From assembly GCA_964642545.1 (NCBI GenBank), contig CAZXQU010000002.1, forward strand, positions 56,196-120,195: a stretch of DNA of 64,000 nt, written 5' to 3'. Every line of letters starts with the position of its first letter. Position 1 is the stretch's first letter. This stretch comes from QYOJ01 sp964642545 (GTDB lineage: Bacteria; Bacteroidota; Bacteroidia; Bacteroidales; FEN-979). Below the pieces are notes generated by a model. The model was not told the DNA's origin, did not search any database, and saw only the letters and a list, made by a program, of their open reading frames with translations. A program made the translations under genes and the position numbers. This document shows positions 49,352 to 59,953 of the stretch, piece after piece.

Positions 49352-52183
49352 ATGAAAAAATCAGCTATCCCTTTCCTGTTTTCAGGAATTCTGTTGATTA
49401 CCGGGTATGGTCTTTTCAGTCACTTTTCCGGCAATCAGAACCAGTCGACAGACAAATCCTCCGAGGAGATCGGGCAGGAAAAGATGCCCGAAGCTCTTTT
49501 GTTGCCATTTATGGCCGATCTCCAGGTGATGAAGCTTCGGAACCCAGAAACAGGTAAAATTCCGGTCGGGATCCGCAGCCGGGAGTTGGAATATACAGCC
49601 GGATTGCCCATAAACGAAACTTCCCGCGGCCAGGATTGGAATTGGCGTGGTCCTTCAAATATTGGCGGCCGGATGCTTTGTGTTGCCGTGGATCTGGAGG
49701 ATGAAGAGCACCTTCTTGCAGGAAGTGCTTCGGGTGGAATGTGGCAGTCGATGGACGGCGGGAGCAACTGGTCAAAAGCAACCTCGCCGGATGCCGAGCA
49801 AAGTGCAACCTGTATCCGCCAGGATTCTCGTCCCGGGCACCGCACAACCTGGTATTACGGTACTGGTGAAATGCTGAGTACCACCAGCCGGAATATCAGC
49901 ACGAATGTGCGTACACTTGGTATCGGGAACGGAATTTATAAATCAGTCGACAATGGTAACACATGGAAGCCGCTCGCCTTTACCCAGGGTGGTTCTCATA
50001 GCGCTCTAAGTGAAATTTTTCAGGGCATCTGGCGGATAGTTACCGACCCGGTGACACTAGATAAAGACATTGTATATGCGGCATGCTATGGAGCCATTAT
50101 GCGGAGTGCCGACGGCGGATTGACCTGGCAGTTGGTGCTGGGCGACCTTGAAAACAAATCCTTCGGGACCGATATTGCCATCACATCAAGCGGAACCCTG
50201 TATGCCATCCTGGGAAGCTACGGATGGGGTATTGAGCCTCCCGGCCATGCAGGTGTTTGGCGCTCCACCAACGGGTTAAACTGGACGAATATCACACCGG
50301 CTGGATTTCCCAACGACAACCGTGCCAGCCGGCTGGTTATTCCTCCATCAAACGAACTGGCGCTTTATGTGCTCACCGAGTCCCAATCTCCCGATCTGAA
50401 TCCCTTCAACGGATATGCCAATTCCATCAACACCTTCTGGAAAATGACCTGGGATCCCGCTGCCGATTCGGCCATCTGGGAAAACCGTACGACCGGAACT
50501 CCGGGAGGAGGAAGCGGCAGCATCAACGATTTCCCATTCTCTTTCGTGAGTTATGGCGGCTATTGCTTCACCCTCGGTGTCCACCCTCAAAATGAAGATG
50601 TGGTAATCATCGGCGGAATGAATCTCTACCGGTCGGAGAACGGATTCTCCGATTCTCTTCAGACCTCCTTCATGGGCGGGTATCCCTTCGACATGGATTC
50701 CCTCCATGCGCTTCATCCCGATATGCACGGAATGGCCTTTCTCCCTTCCGATCCGGATGTCATGTTCGTCTCCTGCGATGGGGGTATTTACATCACTTAC
50801 AACAATATGGCAGATAGCGCTGCAATGTATTGGGACAGGTTGAACGATAAACTGACTACCACCCAGTTTTACTCTGTTGCCATCGACCACGGAGGCTCAG
50901 GTGACGACTGGATCCTCGGCGGATTGCAGGATAATAACTGGTACTATACCGTGACGGATGATCCCTCAGAATTCTGGTTCAATATTGATATTTGTTACGA
51001 CGGATTTGCCTCCTACATTGCACCGGATTGGGAATACAGCGTGATTTCGGCGTACAGCGGAAATATCTGGACCAGCCGGTTTGACACAGGGATGCATACC
51101 GTTGACATATTCCCCCAGCTTCCGGATACCCTTTTGAAGTTCTACGACCCGGTAATGGGGTCCAACTCCCTGTTTCCCTTCTATCAGAATTTTGTGTTGG
51201 ATCCAAACAATAATGAGACGTTTTATCTGCCAACGATCACAAGCATCTGGCGAAAAGCAAACCTAAAAGCTGCAGCGTACGACAGTTCTCAACGAAATGC
51301 GGGGTGGGAGCACCTGAACAATGTGGACGTTGGGGATGCCTCAGAGATCAGCTTTATCACCGTGTCGAAAAATCCTGCTAACCGCCTCTATTATGGGACC
51401 AATCTGGGACGGGTTTACAGGCTGGATAATGCACATACAGGAAATCCGGTGCCAGTGGAAATTACCAGCGTGTCATTCCCGCAAAACGCATTTGTTGCAT
51501 GCATTGATGTTGATGAAACAAATGCCAACAACATCATTGTCGTATTCTCCAACTATGAGGTTCAGAGTATTTTTTCTTCGGATGACGGCGGTTCTACATG
51601 GGCTCCGCAGGGTGGAAATCTGGAAGAATTCCCCGACGGTTCGGGATCTGGACCCTCCATCCGCTGGGTGAAATCCCTCATCTACGACAAACACCATATC
51701 TGGTTTGCCGGAACCTCGGCAGGACTCTATTCAACCACTCAACTGCTGGAAGATTCGACAACCTGGAAAAGGGAGGGTGCAAATTCCATCGGATCGGTGA
51801 TCATTGACATGATAGATGCCCGTCAATCAGATGGATTTATTGCTGTTGGTACGCATGGAAATGGAGTTTACAGTGCCTGGTACGACCCCGCTGCAGGCAT
51901 TGAAGATCCGCTATCGGTAATCAATCTGCATATCAGGCAGCTCTATCCGAATCCGACAACGGGAGCTGTTACGGTTGAGGTAGTTTCGGGTAAGGAACAA
52001 CAGTTGGAGATTAACGTTTATAGCCTTTCGGGGACCAGGAATGGATTACTTTTTAACAGCAGGATAGGGGCTGGGGAAAACATGCTCCATCTCAATCTGA
52101 ATGGAGTGCCTGCGGGGAGTTACTTTCTCTCCTTCCGGACGGGTACCACTCAGCAAATTCAAAAAGTTGTGGTGGTTAACTGA
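49352..52183 (+). CDS. Secreted VPS10/BNR-type beta-propeller protein with T9SS sorting domain
   Basis: A 943-residue surface protein. After a signal peptide (about residues 1-22) come many Asp-box motifs spread along about 100-830 (SMDGGSNWSKA, SVDNGNTWKP, SADGGLTWQ, SSDDGGSTWAP), which mark a large sialidase/sortilin-like beta-propeller. The last 80 residues (from YPNPTTGAVTVEV to QKVVVVN) are a type A T9SS sorting domain. There is no obvious catalytic triad, so it may bind glycans or proteins at the surface; sialidase-like enzymatic activity cannot be claimed. A consensus promoter is upstream. Confidence 0.88.
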   Translation: MKKSAIPFLFSGILLITGYGLFSHFSGNQNQSTDKSSEEIGQEKMPEALLLPFMADLQVMKLRNPETGKIPVGIRSRELEYTAGLPINETSRGQDWNWRGPSNIGGRMLCVAVDLEDEEHLLAGSASGGMWQSMDGGSNWSKATSPDAEQSATCIRQDSRPGHRTTWYYGTGEMLSTTSRNISTNVRTLGIGNGIYKSVDNGNTWKPLAFTQGGSHSALSEIFQGIWRIVTDPVTLDKDIVYAACYGAIMRSADGGLTWQLVLGDLENKSFGTDIAITSSGTLYAILGSYGWGIEPPGHAGVWRSTNGLNWTNITPAGFPNDNRASRLVIPPSNELALYVLTESQSPDLNPFNGYANSINTFWKMTWDPAADSAIWENRTTGTPGGGSGSINDFPFSFVSYGGYCFTLGVHPQNEDVVIIGGMNLYRSENGFSDSLQTSFMGGYPFDMDSLHALHPDMHGMAFLPSDPDVMFVSCDGGIYITYNNMADSAAMYWDRLNDKLTTTQFYSVAIDHGGSGDDWILGGLQDNNWYYTVTDDPSEFWFNIDICYDGFASYIAPDWEYSVISAYSGNIWTSRFDTGMHTVDIFPQLPDTLLKFYDPVMGSNSLFPFYQNFVLDPNNNETFYLPTITSIWRKANLKAAAYDSSQRNAGWEHLNNVDVGDASEISFITVSKNPANRLYYGTNLGRVYRLDNAHTGNPVPVEITSVSFPQNAFVACIDVDETNANNIIVVFSNYEVQSIFSSDDGGSTWAPQGGNLEEFPDGSGSGPSIRWVKSLIYDKHHIWFAGTSAGLYSTTQLLEDSTTWKREGANSIGSVIIDMIDARQSDGFIAVGTHGNGVYSAWYDPAAGIEDPLSVINLHIRQLYPNPTTGAVTVEVVSGKEQQLEINVYSLSGTRNGLLFNSRIGAGENMLHLNLNGVPAGSYFLSFRTGTTQQIQKVVVVN

Positions 52184-52195
52184 CGATCTGTCTCC

Positions 52196-52717
52196 TTATA
52201 ATTTTTTACCATTCGGTTGCAGGCTGATCCCATAAACAAATTGTCCGCATATAAATCCGTTAAAGTCAGCAATGTCGGGAAAGTGCCCCCATCGGCTGAA
52301 CCCGTATTGTTCTAACAATCTAACACTTGGAGAGTTGATGTCAAGCAAGAAGGCGAGAAGGATTTCCAAGTTGTACTCAGGCGTCATTCCCAGTGCGTAT
52401 TCCATCAACCGCCCCCCAACTCCCTTGTTGCGGAACTGCCGGTCGATGTAATAGCTGGTCTCTCCCGTTTTCCTGAAGGCCAGGCGTTCTTTCCGGTAGG
52501 GACTCAGGGTGATCCAACCCACAACACGACTATTGGCTTCCGCAACGAAGATGGCATATTCAACCCCATCGTGGTTTTCGAGCCAGTTTCTCTGGCTCTC
52601 CACTGAGATATGTGTTGTAAAAGCATTGCATCCATCGTCGATGCCTTGGTTGTATATATTAATGACTGCCTGCCAGTCGTCAGGAACAGCCAGACGGATG
52701 GTGATTTCATTATTCAT
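52196..52717 (-). CDS. GNAT N-acetyltransferase
   Basis: A 173-residue acetyltransferase of the phosphinothricin N-acetyltransferase-like group. The acetyl-CoA pyrophosphate loop is QFRNKGVGGRLMEYAL (about residues 96-111). Other landmarks are TIRLAVPDDWQAVINIYNQG near the N-terminus and VVGWITLSPYRKE. It begins 6 bases behind the sensor kinase gene on the same strand, so the two may be cotranscribed. The amine substrate is unknown. Confidence 0.88.
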   Translation of the reverse strand: MNNEITIRLAVPDDWQAVINIYNQGIDDGCNAFTTHISVESQRNWLENHDGVEYAIFVAEANSRVVGWITLSPYRKERLAFRKTGETSYYIDRQFRNKGVGGRLMEYALGMTPEYNLEILLAFLLDINSPSVRLLEQYGFSRWGHFPDIADFNGFICGQFVYGISLQPNGKKL

Positions 52718-52723
52718 AACACA

Positions 52724-55700
52724 TCATTGATTGTTATTCCTGCTCCGTTTGCCGGATGGATCAACGGGAAGGGTAAAATAGAAAGTTGAACCGGCTTCAG
52801 GTTTGCTTTCCACCCAAATCTTTCCTCTGTTTTTCTTGATAAAATCCTTGGAAAGGATTAATCCGAGGCCCGTTCCAGTCTCATTTCCGGTTCCTTTTGT
52901 CGTGGTTCTTTTATCCAGGATAAAAAGGTTGCTAATAGCACTTTCATTCATTCCGCATCCGTTATCGGCGATTGAAACAGTCACGTCACGACCGCTCTGT
53001 CTCTCCACGTTGATAGTCACATCTCCATCGGGATAGGTAAATTTTATCGCATTGGATATCAAATTCCTGATGATTGTATTGATCATATTCCGGTCTCCAT
53101 AAACAATGACATTTTCCGAGACAGGAACAATCAAGTTTATCCGTTTTGTCTTCGCATTAGGTTCAAACAAGGAGATATTTTCATGGATCAATTCCATCAT
53201 GTCAAACTTCTCAGGATCAAATGGCAGAAGTCCTTTCTGAGCCTGAGCCCAGGTGAGCAGGTTTTCAAGCAGGTCGATTGTTCGTGTTGAGGATGTTCTT
53301 AAACTCATCAGGATCTTTTTTCTCTCCTCATCGGTAAACTCTGAGTACTCTGTGGTCAACAACTCCAGCATTCCCAGGATAGCGTTGAACGGGCTCTTCA
53401 AATCGTGTGCTATGATAGAGAAGAAATTATCCTTTGCCTCATTGCTCTCCTGGAGATCTTTCTCCGATTGCCGAAGAGCTCGGGTTCTGATGGCCACCAT
53501 CTTGGAAAGACTGAGATTGTATCTTCTGCTCACAAAAAGGCGGGTGAGAATAAAGAGCAGGCTTCCAATAAAAGCAATAATAAGCAGGATGAACCACCAC
53601 TGGAACCAGAAAGGCAGCCTGATCCTGATTGTCCCTGAACATACAGGCTCACTCCAGATACCGAGGGCATTTCGTGCTTTTATGCAGAAACGGTATGTGC
53701 CGGGGGCCAGGTTGTTGTACCGGTAGAAATTGCTATGGGCAAAAACCTCTCTCGACCACTCATTATCAAGCCCTTCCAGTTTGCATTGGTAAAAAACCTG
53801 TTGCTCGTCGATATAGGATCTGACGGTGAAGTGAAATATGAGGCTGTTCCTGTCGCTCGCCAGTAACTGGTCTTCATATATGTTTAAGGTGTCACTTCCA
53901 ACTTCGGTAAACACGAGTTTTACAATGGGAGGTGGAATGTTCTTCAAATCATAATCGTATTCAGGACTGAATTTTGTTAAGCCATTATTCGTGCCAAACC
54001 AGATATTGTTATCGTTATCCTGGAACCCTGCATCCCGGTTCACCTCCAGTCCCGAAAAACCTTCCTTTATGGTAAACTGGTCAAGTCTCTCCCCGTTCCA
54101 TCGGGAGGCCCCGTTATCGGTGCCAAACCAGAGACAGCCATGATTGTCCTGCAGCATCAGGTAAACCGGCCGGTCAATGACGAGTCCCTCGTTGTCGACC
54201 TTGGTTAAGACTGTGTCGTTGATTGCATACAAACCAGCGGCCGTGCCGGCCCATCCCCGGTTCAGGTTATCAAAAAAAACCGAATAGACATTGCCGGCCA
54301 GTGGATTGTCAGAAGATGAAATCGACAAAACACTGTCACCCGAAAGCCGAATGATGCCCCGGCTGAATGATGCCAGATATATTTTGTCATCAGGTCCCTG
54401 AAAAATCCTCCTGACGCCGTTGTTGATCAAATCACTCATTGGAGCCTTTTTCACGAACCGGCCATTGGAGAAGAGGAACAATCCGCTGTTGGTGCCTGCA
54501 TAGATTGAGCCGTCGGATGCAACAAGAACAGTATTGGCGGACCCTTTCAGCCCCTCTGGTTCCCCAAACCACGTTAGTTGCTTCTCTTGTGTGAGACGTG
54601 CAATCCCATTTTTAGAGACTGCCATCCACAAATTGCCGGAACGGTCGACATCCATATCCTGCACCCGTGTTTCAAATTCCCCTTTACCTGAAGGGTTTGA
54701 TAACATGAAGGGTGTAAAACGGATCCCGTCATAATATGTGATCGCTCCGTGATGCCCGAAAATATAATGGTTGGGCGAGATTTCGATAGCCGAAGCGACT
54801 TCATTGCTATACAATCCATCCTGTTCGGAATATTGCTGAAACCTCCTGGAAGGAACTTTGGTAATCCCCCTATAGCCTGTTATCCAGAGATTGCCTTCCC
54901 GATCGGTTAGCGCGGCTGTGCCACCATTGGTAATCAACCCGCCATTCCGGTCTAACAAGAGAATTTTTCCGGATATTTCCGAATAGTAGTAGACATATAT
55001 CGGGTTGCCGAAGCAGATATCGCCGTTTCTGTCGACACTAAGGAAACACCGCTTCCCAATATCCTTACTGGGAAGTAAAAAGTTGGAGGTGACCAGATGG
55101 AACGACCCTTCGGAGAGATACCCAAGCCAGTTTTCACCCAGTAGCCAGATGGCGGTATCACTCTTTTCCCTGGAAGAGGGGGCGGCTTCAATGGCAAGAA
55201 TCTCTTTTTCGAGATATGGCGACCGATTAGATTTCCCGGATTCAACCATTCCGTCGCGGATTATCGATAATCCCGATTCGGTAGCAATGTAAATCACGTT
55301 TCCTGTGACGGCAATCCCGTTGATCCTGTTACTGAGAAGTCCCTCATCTTTCGTGTATCGTTTCCATTTGCTATCCCGGAAAATGAATGCGCCCGACCTG
55401 TTGGTTCCAACTGCCAGCACTAACCTTTCATCCTGGTAAACCACATCAAATGCCGTGTAGTAGGGAGACAATGTTGAAGAGCTGTCGCAGATTGCTTGTT
55501 CCCATCTTGCACCGGAAAATTTGAGTATGCACAGTTCTCCGTTTTGGGGTAGAGCCCATAAATTCCCTTTCTGGTCAACAGATAAAAAGGGATACGTTAA
55601 GGTTTGTAATCCATCATTCAGGTTGTAGTTGATAAACCGGATGCCAGAATAGCGTGAAATTCCCGTTCGGGTGGCAAACCACATTTCTCCGGCCGAATCC

Positions 55701-55873
55701 TGAACAACATCAAAAACCATGGAACTCGATAACCCGTCTACTTCCGTGTAACTCTTCGTAAAATAACGCTGGGCCGGAAGGTGAACCCCAATCCCGGATA
55801 CCAGGAAAAATGTAAGCAGAGATACATTTACCAGGAATCTGATCTTTACGGTTGGTTTATTTAGGAATTTCAT
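52724..55873 (-). CDS. Reg_prop/Y_Y_Y-type sensor histidine kinase, no receiver
   Basis: A 1049-residue membrane sensor. After an N-terminal signal anchor (about 15-33) two seven-bladed Reg_prop-type propellers fill about residues 40-660 (repeats such as DVVQDSAGEMWFATRTG, GCLWFGTDNGASRWNG), then a Y_Y_Y domain (about 680-765), one transmembrane helix (about 770-795), HisKA with His823 (IAHDLKSPFN), and an HATPase with IRNLISNAIKFT, DNGCGM and GTGLGL. Unlike the usual Bacteroides hybrid systems it has no receiver or AraC output domain, and no separate response regulator is in the window, so its partner must be elsewhere. Ligand is likely a surface glycan breakdown product. Confidence 0.93.
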   Translation of the reverse strand: MKFLNKPTVKIRFLVNVSLLTFFLVSGIGVHLPAQRYFTKSYTEVDGLSSSMVFDVVQDSAGEMWFATRTGISRYSGIRFINYNLNDGLQTLTYPFLSVDQKGNLWALPQNGELCILKFSGARWEQAICDSSSTLSPYYTAFDVVYQDERLVLAVGTNRSGAFIFRDSKWKRYTKDEGLLSNRINGIAVTGNVIYIATESGLSIIRDGMVESGKSNRSPYLEKEILAIEAAPSSREKSDTAIWLLGENWLGYLSEGSFHLVTSNFLLPSKDIGKRCFLSVDRNGDICFGNPIYVYYYSEISGKILLLDRNGGLITNGGTAALTDREGNLWITGYRGITKVPSRRFQQYSEQDGLYSNEVASAIEISPNHYIFGHHGAITYYDGIRFTPFMLSNPSGKGEFETRVQDMDVDRSGNLWMAVSKNGIARLTQEKQLTWFGEPEGLKGSANTVLVASDGSIYAGTNSGLFLFSNGRFVKKAPMSDLINNGVRRIFQGPDDKIYLASFSRGIIRLSGDSVLSISSSDNPLAGNVYSVFFDNLNRGWAGTAAGLYAINDTVLTKVDNEGLVIDRPVYLMLQDNHGCLWFGTDNGASRWNGERLDQFTIKEGFSGLEVNRDAGFQDNDNNIWFGTNNGLTKFSPEYDYDLKNIPPPIVKLVFTEVGSDTLNIYEDQLLASDRNSLIFHFTVRSYIDEQQVFYQCKLEGLDNEWSREVFAHSNFYRYNNLAPGTYRFCIKARNALGIWSEPVCSGTIRIRLPFWFQWWFILLIIAFIGSLLFILTRLFVSRRYNLSLSKMVAIRTRALRQSEKDLQESNEAKDNFFSIIAHDLKSPFNAILGMLELLTTEYSEFTDEERKKILMSLRTSSTRTIDLLENLLTWAQAQKGLLPFDPEKFDMMELIHENISLFEPNAKTKRINLIVPVSENVIVYGDRNMINTIIRNLISNAIKFTYPDGDVTINVERQSGRDVTVSIADNGCGMNESAISNLFILDKRTTTKGTGNETGTGLGLILSKDFIKKNRGKIWVESKPEAGSTFYFTLPVDPSGKRSRNNNQ

Positions 55874-55975
55874 TCACATCAAAATGAGTGTAAAGCTACG
55901 AAAACATAGCAAACTATAACCCTTGAAAGTAGTGTTTGATCCAGTTATTTCCTTAATTTATCGTCTGAGTTTGAT

Positions 55976-57831
55976 TTAATTCTCTTTTACTATTATACTT
56001 TTGTTATCTCATCCATGGCCTTCTCGCAATTCAATCCTACAGCAGCATATCTGGGTGTTGGGATGAATTACACTTCAGCGGAGCTATCAACGATTAACCC
56101 TATCTATCTCCCCGACTCAAAAGGCATGTTGTATGACAATGGCCCTTTCGTAACCAACCTTGGCGGTGGGCCCGGCGGAACTGATTACAGTCTTCTCGAA
56201 GCTCCCAATACTACCTGGGGATTTGGCGCTCAACTCGCTAACGGAAACCGCTTGGCAGATGATTTTGACGTACCTGCCGGTGGCTGGGAGATCGATTCTA
56301 TTATTGTATTTTGCTACCAGTCTTTTTCAGGAAATACTTCCACCATCACGGCGGTCAATCTTCAAATCTGGGACGGTGAACCTGGGACAGCAGGTGCTGC
56401 TGTTATCTGGGGAGATGCTACAACGAATATCATGACCGACACTTACTGGTCAAATTGTTATAGAGGCAGCAGTCTCACTAATACCGATCGACCAATCATG
56501 CGTAATGTTGCCGGTATAACGGGTCTTTCGCTCGACGAAGGAACTTATTGGGTTGATTATCAGTTCGATGGAACTGCGGCATCTGCCCCCTGGGCTCCTC
56601 CTATTACGATTGCAGGTCAGATTGAAACAGGTACCGCGATCCAATATACAACAACCGCAGTCGCCTGGGGCCCGGCATTGGATAATGGTTCCGGTCTCCA
56701 GCAAGGTATGCCTTCTTAATCTATGGAACAGGCGCGACCCCTCCGGTATTAAATCCCCCTACTAACCTCGCCGCCGTTGTTGTAGATCAAGATGTCTTTC
56801 TTACATGGGAACCTCCAGCCGGCGGAACGACCGAGGAGCTTATCTATGATGATGACACGCCCTCAGGCTCTTATTCTTATGAGGGATATACCATGTCTTC
56901 CCAGATGTCTCCTTCAAGTGCTTGTAAAATTCTTACACTGAAATATTATACAACGCTGGATGAAACGAATACCGGTTTCGAGCCAAGGGTTTTCAACTGG
57001 CTTGGCAAAGAGCCTGGAACAACCATTCTTTACGAAACAACGGCAGATGCTGTGGATGGTGACTGGATGGAGGTCGACATAAGCGCCCAGAATATCATGG
57101 TTAATGATGATTTCATGGTAGGGTTCGGTTCTATCTGGCCAGATGTTTACATGGGATATAATACAATCAATAATGGTCGTGCCTGGGACTATGAAGCTTC
57201 CAGTGGAACCTGGGCCTCATGGAACGAAACTTATTTTATCAGGGCGATTGTGGAATATACAGATGGAACAATTGCTGAATTGTTTCCGGTTAATTCATCG
57301 CCGGATATCCTGATTCCTGCCGACAAAATGGTTGAGCATCCACTGGGTGTTAAGATCAATCAAACACAATTTCCGGTTCCCGCAATGGGTGGTCGTGCAT
57401 TACTGGGATATAATGCTTACCGCGATGGGACCAAAGTAAATACGACAACCATAACGGACCTTTTTTATGATGATCTGGATGTTGACCCGGGTGTTTATGA
57501 TTACACTGTAACTGCAGTTTATGACGCAGGTGAATCTGAACCTGCCGGCCCGGTTAAGGTAGAGATCTTTGGGGTTTCTGTAAATGAACTCGGACAGCAA
57601 GCCATTCAGGTATACCCGAACCTGGCTTCCGGATTTATAAATCTGAAGAGTGATAATCAAATCACCGGTATTGAATTGGTGTCATTCAGTGGGAAGAAAG
57701 TATACAGCAACCTGAACGTCAACACCACTACTACCAGGGTCAATGTTTCTTCCTATCCCAGTGGTATCTATCTGATAAAAGTAACCACTGCACAGGGCAT
57801 CAGTACGGTTAAAATCACGATAACACACTAA
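55976..57831 (+). pseudogene. T9SS-secreted protein gene broken by a frameshift and missing its start
   Basis: Two adjacent frames are parts of one protein. Frame one (ATG at 56015) ends at TAA 56717-56719 after GLQQGMPS. A one-base shift at about 56712 would give GLQQGMP-FLIYGTG, and the second frame continues without interruption to 57831. The second part holds a fibronectin-like region (NPPTNLAAVVVDQDVFLTWEPP) and a C-terminal type A sorting domain (from VYPNLASGFINLKS to VKITITH). At the N-terminus MAFSQFNPTAAYLG looks like the end of a signal peptide; the frame is open upstream to 55976 (YYYTFVISSMAFSQ) but has no ATG. This suggests decay, unless it is an assembly error. Confidence 0.75.
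55996..56003 (+). promoter_or_regulatory. -7-like box at the 5' end of the broken T9SS gene
   Basis: TACTTTTG fits TAnnTTTG and lies 11 bases before ATG 56015. It overlaps the remnant signal-peptide coding sequence, so the box may be fortuitous. Confidence 0.3.
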
Positions 57832-57854
57832 TTGTCTTGAATAAACATCATTTA

Positions 57855-57888
57855 AAGCTGCCTCATTCAGTTGGGGCAGCTTTTTTTT
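57855..57888 (+). terminator. Rho-independent terminator after the T9SS gene
   Basis: AAGCTGCC (57855-57862) pairs with GGCAGCTT (57875-57882), loop of 12, followed by a run of T. It separates the convergent T9SS pseudogene and the KAP gene. Confidence 0.88.
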
Positions 57889-57895
57889 ATGATGT

Positions 57896-59860
57896 TTACT
57901 TGGGCGACCAGTCACCTTCCCTGAATTGAAGTGAGATAATTGCAAGGTCAATGACAAAGTTGGAAAGGATCTCCAGGAATCGCTGCGTATACAAATGATC
58001 GACCGAATCGATATAGGTCTGAAAAAAGCCTTCGGCAGATAATTTGTCTTTCTTTATAACCAATCCATTCTGGGGTTTCGTGAGTTGGTGAAAAGTGGGG
58101 TACTTTTCATCGAGATCAATCAAGCCCGACCAGAGTTGCCTGAAATACTCCGTCTTTCCTCTCTGCTCAAGATTCTCCCAACCATCATCAACAAGGTTCT
58201 CCGAAGAGAGCAGTTCAGCATGAAACCCAACTTTAACCGCTAAATTGCTGTTTTTAACAGGTAGTTGAATCGTAATACGGATGCTTGTTCTCTCACCTGA
58301 AAACTGGTAAGGGAGTCTCGCAATGATCCTTCCTTTCCGTTCAACAGATAAGAAAGGTGACTTTAGTTTTTGTTCAAGAATGGGAAGGAGTTTTTCATTC
58401 AGGCTAAAAAATACACGAACAGGGTTGATTTCATATTTCGGTTTTAAAGCTGCCTTGACATTGGTGATAGAGGAGAACTCAAACACATCGGATATCAAAT
58501 CTCCGATAAGAAGGTTTTGCTCCTCCGCCAACAGTTTCATCTGATCAAGGAACCGGATGATATTGAAAGTATGCTTAGATAAGTAAGGTGATTTCGAGCA
58601 TAAGGCAAAGATAATACGCTGCCATTCAGCACTAAGTATCTCATGTTGTTTGATGACGGCAGGTTCTTTAAGGGAAGATTTATCTGCCATGTGTTTCTGG
58701 GCAAACTCCTCATTCCAGTTTTGAAAATCGGCATTGTCTGCCAACAGGTTGTAGATGGGAGGAAAAGCGATCTGGAGGCATACAACTGCAAAACTGATCT
58801 GTTTTTCGACAGAAGATATTCCCTTTTGACTGCCCTGATCCGGTTGCAACGATTGCATCAACAAGTTGATAAATGACAGCGAGTTAGCAAGTCTTTTCAA
58901 GCTCCTTGGATTGGATCCAAGGGCGCTTTTTGCAAAGTCGGCAAGGCTTTTTACAAAATCATCCTGTCTGCTCTCTTCCTGGCTGATAAATCCAATAGAT
59001 AGTAACGTTTCACGGAGAAAATCATCGATAAAAAATGATTGTACCGGCATCCGAAAAGGCAACTGTATAATCTTATCGAAAAAGGAGCGGAACTCCCGTT
59101 CATTGGATTCGGTAAGTGGTCCAAACTTCGGTTTCAATCCCGAAACAACCACATCATAATCGAGGGCTAAAATAAAGATGCAATGTTCAATGTCGAAAAT
59201 GTTTTTCAGCATCTCCAGGATTTTCACAGCAACTGATGGCTCAATCCGGTCGAGGTCGTCAATAAAGAACAGAAAAGTATCCTTAAAAATTCCCTTTTCC
59301 TGGTTTTTCTTAATGGTTTCCGTTATCAGAAGGCTCAATTTGCTCCGAAGATCGTTTAAGTTGTACCGTGTCTCCTCCCTATCTGAAAACATGACACCAT
59401 CAAACTCCTGAACGGCTTCATCAGACAGCATGGGTACGGCTGTTTTCAGAGCCACATGCGATAACCCCCTGAATACATTTTTACTAACTACTTTTATATC
59501 CTGTATGAGTCGTTTCATTTTCTCAGGATGCTCCTTTTTGGACACCTTTACCACCTCATCAATCAGTGTGTTGATGATATCGGCCAGAGTATTTTCCGGA
59601 TTGTCGACCAACGCATAGTGCCAGGTGTTAAGCCAGATACTATAAAACGTTGAATCCTCCTTATTGCATAATTGTCCACTCAACCGATTCATCAATGAAG
59701 TTTTACCGCTTCCCCATTCTCCCTGAATAGCAATCGTCATCGGTGTGTTTGTAAAACGAATAAAACCGGAAAGTGCACCTTCAAAGCCATGCATGTTCAG
59801 CTTATCGTCATCGGAGTGGGTAATTGGGATATCAACAATCCCGGTCAGTTTTTTACTCAT
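57896..59860 (-). CDS. KAP-family P-loop NTPase
   Basis: A 654-residue STAND-like P-loop NTPase. Walker A is GEWGSGKTSL (residues 47-56) and Walker B is FFIDDLDRIEPSVAV (about 197-211). The N-terminal HSDDDKLNMHGFEGALSGFI is typical of the KAP family. In many KAP proteins membrane helices are inserted in the NTPase domain; none is evident here. The C-terminal third (about 430-654) is not recognised. KAP NTPases are often found in bacterial defence islands or with phage-related genes, so a defence role is possible but unproven here. Confidence 0.85.
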   Translation of the reverse strand: MSKKLTGIVDIPITHSDDDKLNMHGFEGALSGFIRFTNTPMTIAIQGEWGSGKTSLMNRLSGQLCNKEDSTFYSIWLNTWHYALVDNPENTLADIINTLIDEVVKVSKKEHPEKMKRLIQDIKVVSKNVFRGLSHVALKTAVPMLSDEAVQEFDGVMFSDREETRYNLNDLRSKLSLLITETIKKNQEKGIFKDTFLFFIDDLDRIEPSVAVKILEMLKNIFDIEHCIFILALDYDVVVSGLKPKFGPLTESNEREFRSFFDKIIQLPFRMPVQSFFIDDFLRETLLSIGFISQEESRQDDFVKSLADFAKSALGSNPRSLKRLANSLSFINLLMQSLQPDQGSQKGISSVEKQISFAVVCLQIAFPPIYNLLADNADFQNWNEEFAQKHMADKSSLKEPAVIKQHEILSAEWQRIIFALCSKSPYLSKHTFNIIRFLDQMKLLAEEQNLLIGDLISDVFEFSSITNVKAALKPKYEINPVRVFFSLNEKLLPILEQKLKSPFLSVERKGRIIARLPYQFSGERTSIRITIQLPVKNSNLAVKVGFHAELLSSENLVDDGWENLEQRGKTEYFRQLWSGLIDLDEKYPTFHQLTKPQNGLVIKKDKLSAEGFFQTYIDSVDHLYTQRFLEILSNFVIDLAIISLQFREGDWSPK

Positions 59861-59925
59861 TGAATCGTGAAATTAGAATGTATCGGTTTAGATCACTAAA
59901 ATACGAAAAGAAAGCTGATTTTCTG

Positions 59926-59933
59926 TATTTTTG
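59926..59933 (+). promoter_or_regulatory. -7 promoter box of the SiaC-like gene
   Basis: TATTTTTG matches TAnnTTTG, 20 bases before ATG 59954. No clear -33 element at 19-21 bp. Confidence 0.45.
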
Positions 59934-59953
59934 AGATCAAATAACAAAACAAA

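Noticed and set aside
56700..56725. Programmed -1 ribosomal frameshift in the T9SS gene
   Set aside because: There is no X XXY YYZ slippery heptamer and no obvious downstream stem-loop, and the N-terminus is also defective, so decay or a sequencing error is more likely.
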